Assembly (NCBI GenBank): GCA_037783545.1
Contig: JBBELK010000060.1
Span: forward strand, 4,216,001 to 4,280,000
Length of the DNA stretch: 64,000 nt
Reading direction: 5' to 3'
Source: Henricia sp. BOLD:AAB3569
Taxonomy: Eukaryota; Echinodermata; Asteroidea; Spinulosida; Echinasteridae
Position numbers and translations under genes: made by a program. This document shows positions 11,743 to 25,200 of the stretch, piece by piece. A model generated the notes under the pieces. The model was not told the DNA's origin and searched no databases. It saw nothing but the letters and a program-made list of their open reading frames with translations. Numbering within the stretch: the first letter of the stretch is position 1; the number at the start of each line of letters is the position of its first letter.

Positions 11743-13240
11743 TGCAAAGTGAATTACTAAAGTGCCGTGCCATATTTTGCGGATTATACATGTATTTGGT
11801 TATTAATGACGGGAGGGGCAATATTCAGTCAGTGTTGACTGGACAGGTAATACCATGGATGGTAATAGTCATAACTGACCGCCTGTAGTGCATGTCAACA
11901 TCTGTAAAACTTTAGTGCGGTAAACTGTACGAATTGCATAAATACTGGTGCATAACAATACCCTAATTCACGTCTATATGGTGGATAATTGGTATCGTAC
12001 AAAACAGTAAAACCTCATCCAAATTGACTAAATGTGCTGTAATCAGTGTTGTAGTCGAGTTATCAATATCGAGTCCGAGTCCCGAGTCACTTGTTCGCCA
12101 AATTAATGAAACTGAATCTGCTGTATAGTTTCGTTTACACAATGTGAAATGATGACAAGCTCATGCGCTCCTTGCCGGCCTGGTCCATCTTCCTTTCGCA
12201 AGGGGTCTTTGCTGCACAACGAGTTTCCCAAAACCCTTGCTGCATCGAGTTGAGCTAAGCTGTATTTTAGGGCCTCGGGCTGTTCGACCAATGAGAGACA
12301 AGGGATTTATTTGACCCGGCACTTTTGACCTTTTAATGAAGCCGTTTCGAACAATCATCTCGCGCGTTGTATCTAGCGACATCGTAGCCGCAATTACCAC
12401 AATTTGTATGGGGGAGATCTTTTTATGTACATGTATATCGTTTTATCTTGCACGCAGTATAAATGTTCGTAACTGAAGGAAGACTTACTATATCTCGCTA
12501 AAAGCTAAACGCAGTTCATCTGAATAAAGATAGGCCTATTATCTTGCATATATTGTCAGCATTCAGAGAAAAAATATTAAAATTAGTAGGTCACGGTGAT
12601 CCTTGGCAAATTGTAGTATATATCTCATGAAGTTAAAGGCAAGGCGCGTCATGCAGCAATTATGTGCGCGCGCCAAAATCGTGCCACGAAATACGCAGCT
12701 CCATAGCAAAGGCATGAGCTTTAATTTCAACGATGTAAATAATACTTGAATATACATACTATTTTACAGGGGGTTGTCACAGATATCTTGATATCGACTA
12801 TGGGGTGGTTGGTATCATTGTAGACTTGATTTCAAGTCTGGAATCGTGTACAGTTCACCAATTATGTAAAGATACTTTTTATAATTGGCATATAACTCCT
12901 TTGCACTGGCCGCCATGACAGGGCCAAGTTTTCATATTTAAATGCGACAATATAGATCCACAAAGTGCCTACTCATGCATGGCACACAGTGACGATGCGA
13001 CTGCCCCCTGCCATGGTCTATTATATGCTACCTCAGACTTGAAATGAAGTTTACAATGACAACATCCACCCCCCGTAGTTGATACAGATTGTTTTTTGTA
13101 CTATTCACTAAATACTTCTCAGCATTTTTAAAAAACTTCTTCACTTCTATCACCTTTCTAAAGAGTCACACACATCAAAGGTCAATACATTTCTTCAAGT
13201 AATAATTCATACAATCACCACTGAAATGAAACGACACAAA
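11743..13240. other. Intergenic stretch without recognisable gene
   Basis: No coding exon or RNA gene is visible on either strand. Around 12610-12725 there is a piece related to the hairpin at 34996-35132 (shared gtgccacgaaat and cgcagctccat). The stretch 12045-12090 contains gagtccgagtcccgag repeats. The rest is unassigned. Confidence 0.5.
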
Positions 13241-13244
13241 TGGG

Positions 13245-13360
13245 AGTATACCGTGCCTTAAGGCTCAGCTGGTAGAGCATCTGCCCAGCGAGTCAGGTCT
13301 CGGGTTCGAATCTCGATAAGGCCCTTACGATTTTTCTCTCATCCCAAGTTTGGTTGTTAC
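13245..13360 (+). repeat. tRNA-derived SINE, copy 1 (Thr-like head)
   Basis: At 13254-13322 there is a tRNA-like head with 5' TGCCTTA, A-box-like agctggtagagc and B-box ggttcgaatc, closing with TAAGGC. It continues into a body (acgatttttctctcatccc, aagtttggttgtt) shared with a reversed copy at 39885-40025. The anticodon arm does not pair properly, so this is a SINE or tRNA relic rather than a functional tRNA. Confidence 0.62.
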
Positions 13361-13786
13361 ACTTTTTCAAGTAATTATTCTTGATAGGCCTACATACAAT
13401 TATTTACTATGACGTCACTTGAGAACTGCGGTACAGCTAAAGCCCTTCGCACCCTTTGCATTTCATAGGACTCAGACTGATTTTGTTCTTCAATCATCAC
13501 CAAAACTAGTGTAAAAATTATTTACTACTGGTCACAAATTTGCTAATTAGCACCTGCATTTGGTTAGCCTCTGGTAAAATGGGAAGACCGGTAATATAAA
13601 ATGATTTTCATGCATAATTTCATACTTTATCATGTAAATCAGTATCAAGCACCTTGTGAATTCTATAGAGCTGTGGAAGTATGAAGAGTGGAAGTCTGTA
13701 GCACCCAGTTTATATAAAATGTGCCATGTTTCCTCATTTATTATACCGAATGCTGTACCCTGTAATTTTTACATGTATAAAAAGTT

Positions 13787-14884
13787 AGGGGCCATTCAAA
13801 ATAATCAATGTTAAAAAATTTCGATTTTGTTTTCGAAATTTTTGGCGAACGTTTTCGGTTAGGCAACTGGTCCCGCGCAAAACGCTGCATCAACTTAATA
13901 TCTGATAGGTACCAGTGCGATTGTGCCCGTAAACAACTAGCCATCGTACCAGTGCATTCGGTTGTCCCCATGTTCAACAATTTGTTTAAGCGATCTCCAG
14001 GCGGGCGGAGGAGCCGAGGTACGGTATTTCTCATCCTGAGATCTCAGGGAATTTCTACTATGCAAAGCGACATTACAATACCCTGAGGAAAAACACGCAA
14101 ATCTGTGGAGCGAGCCGGCTGTTGTCTTGAGCCAACTCACGCCCGAGTCATTTTGATGTAATTTAATCAATTCAGTCATGTTATGCCGAAAAGAAACAAT
14201 TTCTATACTTTCCAGAAATTGTATTAGGTTCCGTTTCTTATGACTGTCCCATTCCTACCAAACTTTCAAACGACGAACCTTATTTACTCCGCAGTTTTTC
14301 AAATTAATAACAGGGATGCATGCTGACGAATGTAATGGAACGGATTCCCCGATATGCTTTAAATAGCAGCCAATCGCCGACGCGGACAACGGCCAGCATT
14401 ACCGAGTACATGTATCACATGCATGCACGGTGTTTACAATTGCGCGCGTTACATTTGAATGCCTGCAATCGTGCTGCACATTGCACTGCAAGCGTCCTGA
14501 TTGGTCCAGCAGAGGCGACAAGATTTCTGTCGCTAGTCCCACCGCCATATGGGGCCTTTTTCAACAGGGCCACTGTACGCAGGAGTTAGGGAGTGCGTTA
14601 AAGGGGCACTGTTGCAAGAGGATGGGTATTTCTATGCAGCACGCGGCAGAGGGTACGCCCCTTCTATTGTTCCCCCATTGTGTCTCAAACATCCAAGGAA
14701 TACCTTTCAGTCCCTTTGTCCCATATTGTGCTGGGTATAACGGTATCCGTCGAAACAGGGTTCACTGAGGTCAAAGGAAGCAAAGCACGACTTCCGATTT
14801 TTAGTTATTTCTTTTGACCCACCCACCCACAATTTCAAAAAAAGATCAACATTTTAACATTTACTATTTTGAATGGCCCTTAAT
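13787..14884. mobile_element. 1.1-kb TTA-flanked inverted-repeat element (PIF/Harbinger-like)
   Basis: The left end GGGGCCATTCAAAATA follows TTA, and the right end is the complement TATTTTGAATGGCCC followed by TTA. Similarity of the ends continues inward (tgttaaaa). A 3-bp TTA duplication with G-rich ends fits PIF/Harbinger. The interior is GC-richer than its surroundings and has only short ORFs, so it is non-autonomous. It fills part of the intergenic region. Confidence 0.68.
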
Positions 14885-15459
14885 GCTGTTTGCCAAATAA
14901 TGATGTTCACGGCAACCTCAAAATATGCCCACATGTCGAAGAACACGACAACAAATCTATTACAAGTATAAGAATCAGAATACATTATTTATACAAGGTG
15001 CTCTTGTGAAGTTTCAAATAAACTTGAAAAAGCACTACATTAATAAAGCACCAAAATGATTAGAACACCTGACATCTGAAGATTGTTTTCGCCTGTATTA
15101 AATAGAGGAAGTAGGCCTAATTGTTGTAAGCATAACTAATATTAATATCAAAGTGAAAATATATTCATAACTGCACTTTCTTGTTAAATTCTGTACCATG
15201 GTCAACAGTTGGATAAGTTTAGGGCATGTTTGGTGGATTATCATTGTACTATCAGCAATACTACCAAACGTGCCCTAAATCTTAGTATGAGCTGTCCAAT
15301 ACGGAGCAATCTGTACTTGCGCATGGGTTTAATTTTTTGCATTCACATGATCAGAGAGAAAAACACTTCAAAATTCTTCAAAAATACTTCCTAATCATAA
15401 AAAAACTTCAGTGTCCAATTATTTTACTTATTTATAGCAGCTTCGTAACAGTGGTAGAA

Positions 15460-15965
15460 TACATGATTGGTATCTCGAGAAATCCGAAATGTTCACAGAT
15501 TTACACATAACTTACACAATCCAACCACGATGACATATAGAAAACTTCCCCTGAAAATGCTATAGTCTTTGAGAAATGAGCAAAACAATTATTTTTCGTC
15601 TCGCGAGACGTACATTTTTTTCCCCCAAAACTAACTCGCCCTGGACCACTTCGCCCTGAAGCACTTCACCCAAAGGCCATTTCACCCCAAAACCACTTCG
15701 TCCAAACACTACCTCGCCCAAATGCCACTTCGCTCCAAAACAACTTCTTGCACAGGCCGTGGTTCAGGGCAAAGTGGTTTTGGGGCAAAGTGGTTTTGAG
15801 GCGAAGTGGTTTTGGGGCGAAGTAACTGTAAATCATTTTTTGACCGTTTTCTCAAAAGTTAAACGAAGTACGGAGCTGATTTTTGCTCAGGTTGGTTTTA
15901 ATCATGCATACCTTCAATCACACAGGGGGATGAAACTATTTGAAACTATTTACCAATCATATACT
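15460..15965 (+). repeat. ATGATTGGTA-ended element, copy 3
   Basis: Both ends are visible: acatgattggtatctcg at 15462 and the inverted end taccaatcatata near 15962. The core contains gccc(t/a)gaaccac-type units on both strands, arranged as an imperfect palindrome around 15755-15760. It lies between the two convergent genes. Confidence 0.7.
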
Positions 15966-16171
15966 ACCTTTAATTCCTTGCAGACTACATGACATAATTG
16001 ACTGCATACAACACAGCGCAAATAAGTATGTGCATTTGGCTAAAAGGCTGCGTATTATTTAAAATATGGTGAAACCCTGATGTGGCATTTTAATTCAAAA
16101 GTCCTAAACAAAAATGGAAATAAACAGTGGCATTTCTTGGGAGGGGATTGGGGGGAAACGTGGAACAAAGT

Positions 16172-16177
16172 TTTATT
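16172..16177 (-). terminator. Candidate polyadenylation signal of the E-Syt gene
   Basis: AATAAA on the minus strand lies about 115 bp after the TGA at 16293-16295. It would give a short 3' UTR and leave roughly 4.4 kb between the two convergent genes. No transcript evidence. Confidence 0.4.
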
Positions 16178-16292
16178 TAGTAACAAATTGTCACAGCATA
16201 CATGTAGTTAGTTAAAGCAGGTACAAATAAATAACTTATCTTGCAGAGCAGGCTTTCTCTGAAAGAAAATCTTGAAGAGTACTGATGGAAAT

Positions 16293-19200
16293 TCAATCAG
16301 TTGTGCCAGGCTTCAAAATGTACCTTGTAAATCAAAAAAGACAAAAAAACAAGATATAAATGTTCACTCAAATAAACTCCTCAAAAAAGGTTTGGAAAAT
16401 CAAGTTTGACTGACGATTTCTCTCTTGTTGCAAAATAATATTCCTTGAATTTTATATCATTGGAAAGCCCCGTTATTCCTCTTTACGATGATGTGTCATT
16501 TGTTATGATTAAGCAATTGGGGGATGTGCAGCACAGCTGAATACGGGGCGGGTGTAAAGTGAAATGTCACAAAATGCAATGCTATTGTCAAAATGTGCAT
16601 TGACACATTCCCATCCTCCAAGCAAAAGGGGAATGCACTGCATGACAATAGCAGTGAATTTTGTGACATTTCACTTTCCACCCACACCTGTATTCCGCTA
16701 TACTGCACATCCCCCAATTGATTAATCATGACACAATTGAACAAATGACACATCACTGTAAAGAGAAAAAACAGGGCTTCCCAACGATACCAAATTCAAG
16801 GGAAATGATTCAGTAACAAGAGAGAAATCGTCAGTCAAACTTGACTTTCCGAACCTTTTCTTTAGGAGTTTAGTAAAGAATGCGATTGTTAAGCAACAAT
16901 TGCATTAAAGGCAATTGCATCATTTGCAATGACCCAATTTGGTTTTTCATGAGTCGACAAGAAAAACCTTACTCAAAGTATTGATAGCAATGGTAACAAA
17001 CACCACAAGAATTTATTTCCGTCCAAAATGTTATTTCATGTTGGAAATTGACAACAGAAGGTGGTTTTCTTAAAAAGTCCCGTGCATGGGACTTTTTTAC
17101 CATTTACTAGTACACAAAATCCATATATGGATTTTCAAGGTTTTCTGAAGCATTGATGCATCTAGGTAGCTAAAATGTCTTCAGGCTAGTTTACAAACAT
17201 TCTTCCTTAGATGTTAAACTCTTATTCCACGAATCTGTAAAAAGTTTTATCTCGCAAATGATACATATGCTATATCATTTGCAGATGAAACCTTTGTACG
17301 AATTCCAGGAACAGCAGCATTGCATAACTAAATAATAATGTTGATAAACTGCCTTGTATAAATTTCAGTTACATAGAAGCAGTAATGCAGTAATATTGTG
17401 GGGTACCGTGGCCGAGTGGTTAGGGCCATCAACTCGCAATCATGGGTGAAAACTTGGGGTTGCAGGTTCGAATCCGGCTACGGTACCTGTGCCCTTGGGC
17501 AAGGCACTCAACCACACTTGCTCCATCCTTCGGAAGGGATGTAAAGCCGTTGGTCCAGTGTGTTAATGGTAACGCACTCTAAAGATCCCAGAGCATTCTT
17601 TCGTGAAGAGCAAGGGGATTCCTCGGTGTCTCTGGCTATTTATAATTCTAATTCTTCATGGGTTTCCAGGGCCGGATCCAGGAATTTTTCTAGGAGGGGG
17701 TTTTGCCACCAGGGAGGGGTTTTGCCCGTCAGATTTTTATGTCAGCTCGTTTCGGACAGGCGGACACACAAAAAATGCATTAAATTATTTTGTTTGGTGT
17801 CGGAGCAGGGGGTGTTTTGACCCCCAAACCCCCCCCCCCCCCCTCTGGATCCGCGCCTGGTTTCCTCACGCTTACGAGTGACAGTGCAATGAGCACTATT
17901 GAGGAATTCTTGGTATGAATACCAGGAAAAAAAATAAAAATAATAATAATAATAATAATAATACTTCAGAAAACTTTAAAAATTCATTTTTTTTTAAGCA
18001 CCTTCAGTTGGTAATTTCTCCTATGAAGGTACCATTTTACATGGGAGAAAAAATCATGTGGTGTTTGTTACCATAGCCGAGTCGGGTTTTTCTTGTCAAC
18101 TACTGAAGTAAATTTTTGGGTCACTGCAAATGATGTCCATGTAATTGGGCTTTTTAATAATAAGACACTTTTCATGAAACCAAACCAGCAGTCAATTTCA
18201 CAAAACCTTAGACAGTTGTGTAAGCCTGCTCGCACAACTTTTTAATGTGTAAAGTTGCACAACAATCTTGTGATAATTACATGCAAATTATGCAATTTTC
18301 AAAAGTTGTCCAAGCTACGCACTTTTTTGTGGAATCGGCTGCTGGGCATGCACAATTGCTTCTCACTAGCCTCTATTCAAGGTTGCAGGTCTCAACACAG
18401 ACCTCAGGCGCTATTCTCTCAACACACAAACTATTGCTCTTGCACTAACAGTGTCTTGGCTGAAGGCTAATGCAAGGTGGTCCGTGTGGCTATACTGCAC
18501 CCAGAGTTAGTTTCACCAAGAGTTCAACATGTTCTCCAAACATTATGATGTGTTCCTTGCTAAAGCAATGGCGCAACAATGCCCAACTGCCCCTCCCCCT
18601 AACCCTAACCCCCAAACTAGGTGCACAGAGAAATACAGAGCTGGCATTCACAGTAGCAGAAAGTTCCTGTTTAGTTGACCAACACAAGCTTTAAAATCTT
18701 ACCAATCAGTTGTGGCTTTGTTGAGATCAAATTCGTACAAGTTGATTTCAGCCTGGTTTTGGGAGGGAAAAAAGAAAGAAAATAGGGAATTCTATTGACA
18801 CTACAGTTGCATAACCAGGGGCCAATTGCATGAAGTTATAATTAGCAGAAAAAAATACTTAATACAAAATATATTTGCTTTGCAAAAAAACGGGTTAGCA
18901 ATCAATTTTGATTGATAACTCCTTTAGGAAATAAATTTTTATAATAAGCAATTATTTTTTCTGCTGAACATAGTACAGCTTTATGAAATGGTCCCAAATT
19001 CATTAAAACGTAGAAACACAAAGGCAAGAAAATAGCTACAATGTCGAAATAACATCTAATTTGACTGGAATTTTGTTAAACTCGCTGTCCAAACTTGATA
19101 GCATGGGTCTCACCAAACCAATAAATTAGTGTTATGCCCAAAGAGTTCCATATACTTTTCTCGGGAAGACATTGCGACGCCCCTTTTGTGCTCGCATGGA

Positions 19201-22200
19201 TGCGCACGTATAGGGTTTTACACGCGCTGCAACTGCAGAGGGTTTTTATGGTGGCGTACAAAGGACATCGCATACTACAGAAGTCTTTCCAAATATTTGA
19301 GATGTACGCCACCATATATTTTTCAAAACTTTCGAAGAGTGTCACCACATGCATGTGGGTAATTCCTAAAATTAGGGGTCCAAAATTGTTGGTGTCCCAG
19401 TTACGTACGACACTCTCTGCTTCGAAAATACCCACTCATGATCACAAATTCTCAGTAATGGACTGTGTTTATAGGGAACAGCATAATTTTTTTGAATATT
19501 TTGTTCTCTGATTCCTGAAAAATATTTTTAAAAAGACCATAAAGGCTTATAATTTGTTCAACGCCAATGAATGAGTTTGCATTAACCTTGGTGCCATATC
19601 TACACACAAATTATTTTTTACTGGGAAACCACATTCAATCACTAAAAACACTTGGAAATCTTAAAAAGCATGTCACACTTTTGGACCCCTAATTTTGGAA
19701 ATTACCCATGTATGGTGTGCGTAAGCCTCCTATGCACAACTGCATGCATTCCGACGTTCTGCTGCACAAACACATAGTGGATGTCTGGTCCAGCGTATAT
19801 TTAAGTCAACGGTTGTGCATCACTGCAGTTTGCACTAAAAGTCATACGGTCAAGATGATTGGACTATCATTACTGCAAGTCACTAACCTGGCCAATGAGA
19901 GGGTCCGATAGAGAGATGAATCGGGAGTTGTCCTTGACCATGACTAGGAGCTTCCGAGACCGGACGTCATTAGCTCCAATCAAATATTCAATGCTGATAT
20001 TAAACAAACATGGAGAACAGAAATAAAAAATAATTGTTTTTGTTGTGAAACTTTAGGCTCTTCATTTAAAGATATATGGTCCGTGCGATTTGGGTGTGGC
20101 ACCTCGAAAAATAAAAAGATTTTTTGAATTGAATGTTTTCTAGAAACATAACAGTTATTCGCTTTCAAATTTGTCAACGAAACAAATCGACCAATGTTTA
20201 GTTACCGAACAATTACTGTCAATATTTCAAATTATTGGCAGTCCGCCAATAATTCAAGACGTAGACTTGCCCAAGTCTGACCTCCTGTGCTCGGTCTGCA
20301 ACGCGCAGCGCGCCCACAGGACCGGTGGCCTGTCCACTCTGTTTTCTTCTGTCTCAGAAAGTCTTCCGAGAGAGAAGGAAAGAGATTTGACAGGCCACCA
20401 ATCCAGAGGGTACGCCGCACGCCGCGCACCACAGACCAAACACGGGAAGTCAGACCTGGGCAAGTCTGGGCAAGGCGCAAAAACGGCCATATAAAAACAG
20501 CGTTTTTGACAGGGTTGTCGATGTCTAAAATACAAAGTATGATGATTTGTCGTTTCTTCATCGTATGGACACAGTTTTTCGTTGTTTTCTCGTAACGTAG
20601 ATGAGGTATACCAACTATACCAACTCTTACGTTTCATCAAAGACGGGCGCATGTGTATCCTTCACCTCCCTGGTCTTGCGTTTCCCTGATTTGCTCTTGT
20701 CAGGAAGCAGAAAGGTCTTGACGTAGGTGTCCGGTGGCTCGTCTGAGCCACGACGATTAATTCCTCTGAAAGTACAGTAACCTCAATGAGATTTAACCAG
20801 ATATGGCTCTCCACACATATGGCCCTCGTTGGTATATGAACCTTAGACCTATGACACACAGGACAGATGTTCTACAAATTGAGCTGTGATCGAGGCCCAA
20901 GGTTTCTATACAATTAGCCTTGTATATGGGTCTTTCTATAAATTAGGGGTCCAAAAGTGTGACATTTAGTGTCCCCCGTTACACCCGATATGTGTTCTAT
21001 TTCGTACAAAAATCATTAAAATGGCTTTTAAACCATTTTGTATGAATTGTACTTTATGTACTCACTCTTTGAGATGGAAAGTATTTAAAGAATGTGTCCT
21101 GAATTTACAAAAACAAGATGTAAAATGTAACGGGGGACACCAAAACTGGACCCCTAATTTATAGAAAGACCCATATATAACCTCTGCACTATATGGCTAC
21201 TGCTAGCACCCCAGATTTTGTTAGATGTATGTACAAGTCCACATACTATGCATAATTGTTTCTACATGGTGCAAACCAATGCCTAGCAACCAACAATCTG
21301 GTTACTTTTGCTTTATGCCATTCTCCGACCATAAACACAGTCTTGATTCTATACTTTACACCTGCCACTTGCACATGGGGCCAATGCATAGTTCCGACCT
21401 GTCAATCAAGCCGAACCCGCGACCAATCACAACAGAGCTAGCAGACGGCGCCCACAAAGGTCAAAGTGATGCAATCATCACAAACAATCACGCGATTTTC
21501 TGCCCATACAGTTTGTGTGTTGTATGCGCCAGTGACCGGGTGAATTTTTGTTTCAATGTCGGGCGATTCGCTGTTCAAAGGTAGGAAAGTGCATTTTTAT
21601 GAATATATGTCATCCCTGCATTACTAGCCCTTCGCTCAGTGTGTGCTACGGTAACTGTCGACCCTAAAACATAAATACCTTTGGGGTTTTCTCCAATGAA
21701 TCTGTGCTTTCCATGCCGAGTCCCGTTGCTTTGTACATAGTCTCGCCATTTTTTTGCGATGGCTTGTGAGCACATAGCAACAATATCTAAGAGGCGGGGT
21801 TAACAGGGCAATCTCGGAACTATGCATTGGTGCTGTTAAGCACAAAAATTGGTCTTAGCACAGGATTTATTTGCTTTATAAAATGGATTACAAGCCAACT
21901 TGTGTTCTTTGCAAGAGCAGGAGAATACCTTTCAATACAAATCACTGACAATCCACTCTTGCAAAATAAAGCAAACAAATCCTGTGCTAAGCAAATTGTT
22001 GTGCTAAGCAAATTGTTGTGCTTAGCAGCGCCATGAAATTGGCCCCTAGTCCTATAGCATCAACATTTAGTCTGGTTGTTTTAATAAGTGCGCATGTGAA
22101 AGGACGTACATGATTAGTACACCAAACATTTTCACGTAAAAATTTGACCCGTCTGTACAACATCAGCCTCTTTTCTCTAGAGTAGGTCACAAATAAATAT

Positions 22201-25200
22201 TCAGGTGTGTTCCTGTACATATTCATGTACTTACTGTCCTTTGTGTATGACAGCAATCAGTCTGTTTCTGGTTTGGCTGTAGCGAATGGTGATCTGCAAC
22301 TTGCCAAGTGGAGCATCTTCATTCTCCCTAATTTCAAAATGAACAATGAAAATGGCATATCACGGTTTACTAAAATTCCTTAATGCTTAAAGAAGAAATA
22401 TACCCAAGAAACCAATTCAAATGTTAACAAGTGGAGCCCACACATTATTATACAGTAAACTCTCGTTATAACACCCCCTGATATAAAGCTCTTCTAGATA
22501 TATATAGCTCCTTTTTCTAAGTCCCAGCCATTATTCCCATATGCATTGGTTATAGCGCTTTCTGGATATAACTTAGTTCAAATTATTTCGGTCCATTGAA
22601 GAGCGCTAATATGAGAGTTTACTGTAATGCAATTAGAAAACAAGAAATATGAACCATATTAAAAGTGGATATAAACTTAACAAAAGATGGCAATTGCAGT
22701 GATACTTTATAGTATAAGACTAAGATCTGCCATTTTGTCCAAAAACTGGGCAAAGAATGTAATTTTAACGTGCAATGTTTTTACATATCATGATGTTTTT
22801 ACGTACAACTTTTTCGTGTATTGCCATAGGAATATATGAACGACTTGTATTCAAAACATCATTTCTTCACCCAGTTTTCGAACAAAAAGGCAGCACCCAT
22901 ACAACTACGCATTGCTACTGTTTCTGAAGTTTGTATCCATTTTTTAGATCTTTGAATAAAAATAGCATAACAGTTGCACTTGTTTAACACATGTGCAAGG
23001 TCTTTTGCTTTTGTTAAATTTCTCCTTATAAGATTGGGGCTTTGTAAATGGGTAATTCCCAAAATTAGGGGTCCAAAAGTGTGACATGCCTTTTAAGATT
23101 TCCAAGTGTTTTTAGTAATTGAAAGTGGTTTCCCAGTAGAAAATAATAATTGTTATTTCAACAAATGCCACTCAAATTTAATGTTTGTGTGCAGATATGG
23201 CACCGAGGTTAATGCAAACTTATTCTACAGCTAATTTTCATTGGCGTAGGTAACCCGGGACACCAAACTCCTATTCAATATCATGGAACAAATTATAAGC
23301 CTTTATGGTTAGTTGTTTTGAATATTTTTCAGGAATCAGAGAATAAAATATTGAAGAAACGGATGCTGCCCCCTATAATCACAGGCCACAGTCTATTACT
23401 GAGAATTTGTGATCATGAGTGGTGATTTTTGAAGCAGTGTCGTACGTAACTGGGACACCAAACATTTTGGACCCCTAATTTTTGGAATTACCCAAATAGA
23501 CAATTCGAGCTTGAAAAGTAACTTTGAATAAAATATGGATAGTTTTCTCACTTTGCTTAAAGGAGATACAAAGGTTAAAAAAGTCCAACCTCTGGAAGTT
23601 GTGGGGGAAAGGAAGCATATAATGTTCAAGGGGTATGCAAATATTTAACACAAGTGGCAGTATTATTATGTAAAATGAAGCTTTTGCGGATACTGTGCAT
23701 TTCTGATACTGTGCATTTCTAATACTGTGCATAGAGAGCCTCAATCTGATGTGCGTCCATGCTGGGCGCACCCAAGCACACGCGTAGGCGTGCGTCATCA
23801 TCAAATAAATATATTGCACATGTGTGCAATGCGCGCGCGAGTATGGTAACAAAAAATACTGTACAACAGTAATAAAAGCGCATGCAGTTGTAAACGTTGC
23901 AAATGAACTAAAGTTTTCAACACCAAACGATAAAAATCTTGCGCAAATCTTAAAAAACAAAGAAGGTACAAGCTTCATTTTATATAACAAAAATAATATT
24001 GGATGTCTTTTCGGATGATATGAGAATATACTGCACTTGTCATGAAAATACCGAACTCGCCTTCGGCTCCTTCCGTATTTTCGTAACTCGTGTGGTATAT
24101 TCTCATATCACCCTCAAAGCCATCCAATATTATATAAGTACACCCACTTTGCCTGTTGCACTAGTCTCTTCCTCAGCTCCGTGTCGCTGACCGGCAGGCC
24201 CTGCTCGGGAGTAGACGACACAGACACCGTGTCCAGTTTGCTGGACTGACGTTTGGGACTACTGGACTTCTGGGGACTACTGGACTTCTGGGGACTACTG
24301 GTCCTCTGGGGGCTACTGGACTTCTTGGGGCTCGGGGGTTGAGCAACTGGGACATCCACGGAGGTCTCTCGGAAGACTGAAGGCTGCCGCTGAGGTTTGA
24401 CTTCGCATACGTCGTCGTTTTGAAGGCCTGAATCGTCAATGTCCATGCTCATCTCAGACAACTGAATAAACAACAGAACATCTTTAACTTCTCTTCAGCG
24501 GTATCAAGATCGCAAGTGCAACATCATAGCAACATTATAGCCCTCGTCTTGCAGCTCAAACCATTATCAGCAACCAGGGGTGTTTTGCAATTCAGTTTAA
24601 GACACTTCATATGTCATAACTGAATTTAGGCGTCCTAAGTTTTATGTGCCTCAAAATACAAATTATGACACAAATTTTTATTGCAAGACAAAATTAATTT
24701 TTGATGTCTTAGTTAATGCTATATGTTTACACCGAAGCACGACCAAGTTAGGGTCGACTTACGAGTTGTAAAATTCTGTATTTCTTGGACTCGTGAGTGG
24801 TCATGAAACTTTTGTCAAGGGGGCGACCGAGAAAGTTTCCCGACCATTTTGAACCGTTCCATACGGTCGGGGAACTTGTGCCGAGCGATGGCGATTCTCC
24901 CCCAGAGTTATTGCGAGTGTTCAGGACTAACTTACGACCTTCTGACAAGTAACATAGGAGGAACTTAAGATCTTGCCGACCAACTCCTGAGGAAATGCCA
25001 TTTTGACCAATTTTTGTTCGTAAATCACTCTCAAGTCCCTCGGGATTTCGGTGTAAACAGGGTATAAGATGTCCTAAGAATTAAGCCATCTTAACTTCCT
25101 TTACGCAAGACCAATCGGTCTTAAGTTTAAGACCAGCTACACCATTATTCCCTAATTATTATTTATTCCCATTTAACAAATAAATCAAGATAAAGTCTAT

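Larger units (their letters stand above)
16293..22327 (-). other. E-Syt C2C domain and terminal exons
   Basis: Exons 22235-22327, 20631-20765, 19888-19993, 18703-18752 and 16293-16323. Landmarks are [57 protein letters not shown] and [11 protein letters not shown] followed by TGA. The basic SKSGKRKT strand matches the polybasic patch that lets E-Syt C2C bind PI(4,5)P2 at the plasma membrane. The last coding exon supplies only 31 bp, after a polypyrimidine tract and acceptor at 16324-16325. Confidence 0.87.

Noticed and set aside
13254-13325. Functional tRNA gene
   Set aside because: A and B boxes are present but the anticodon stem does not pair and the sequence continues into a body shared with 39885-40025.
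17402-17486. tRNA-Ser/Leu gene with perfect acceptor stem
   Set aside because: The anticodon arm is unpaired, and the segment is the head of a SINE whose body recurs at 27465 and 51907.
20171-20652. Overlapping ORFs on both strands
   Set aside because: They mirror each other because the DNA is a palindrome, and the minus-strand ORF only partly overlaps the true E-Syt exon 20631-20765 in another frame.
24114-24147. E-Syt exon 20 reading through to the end of its ORF (VYLYNIGWL)
   Set aside because: The donor aa|gtgggt gives the phase needed by exon 22235-22327 and matches the family; the extra residues come from intronic repeat.
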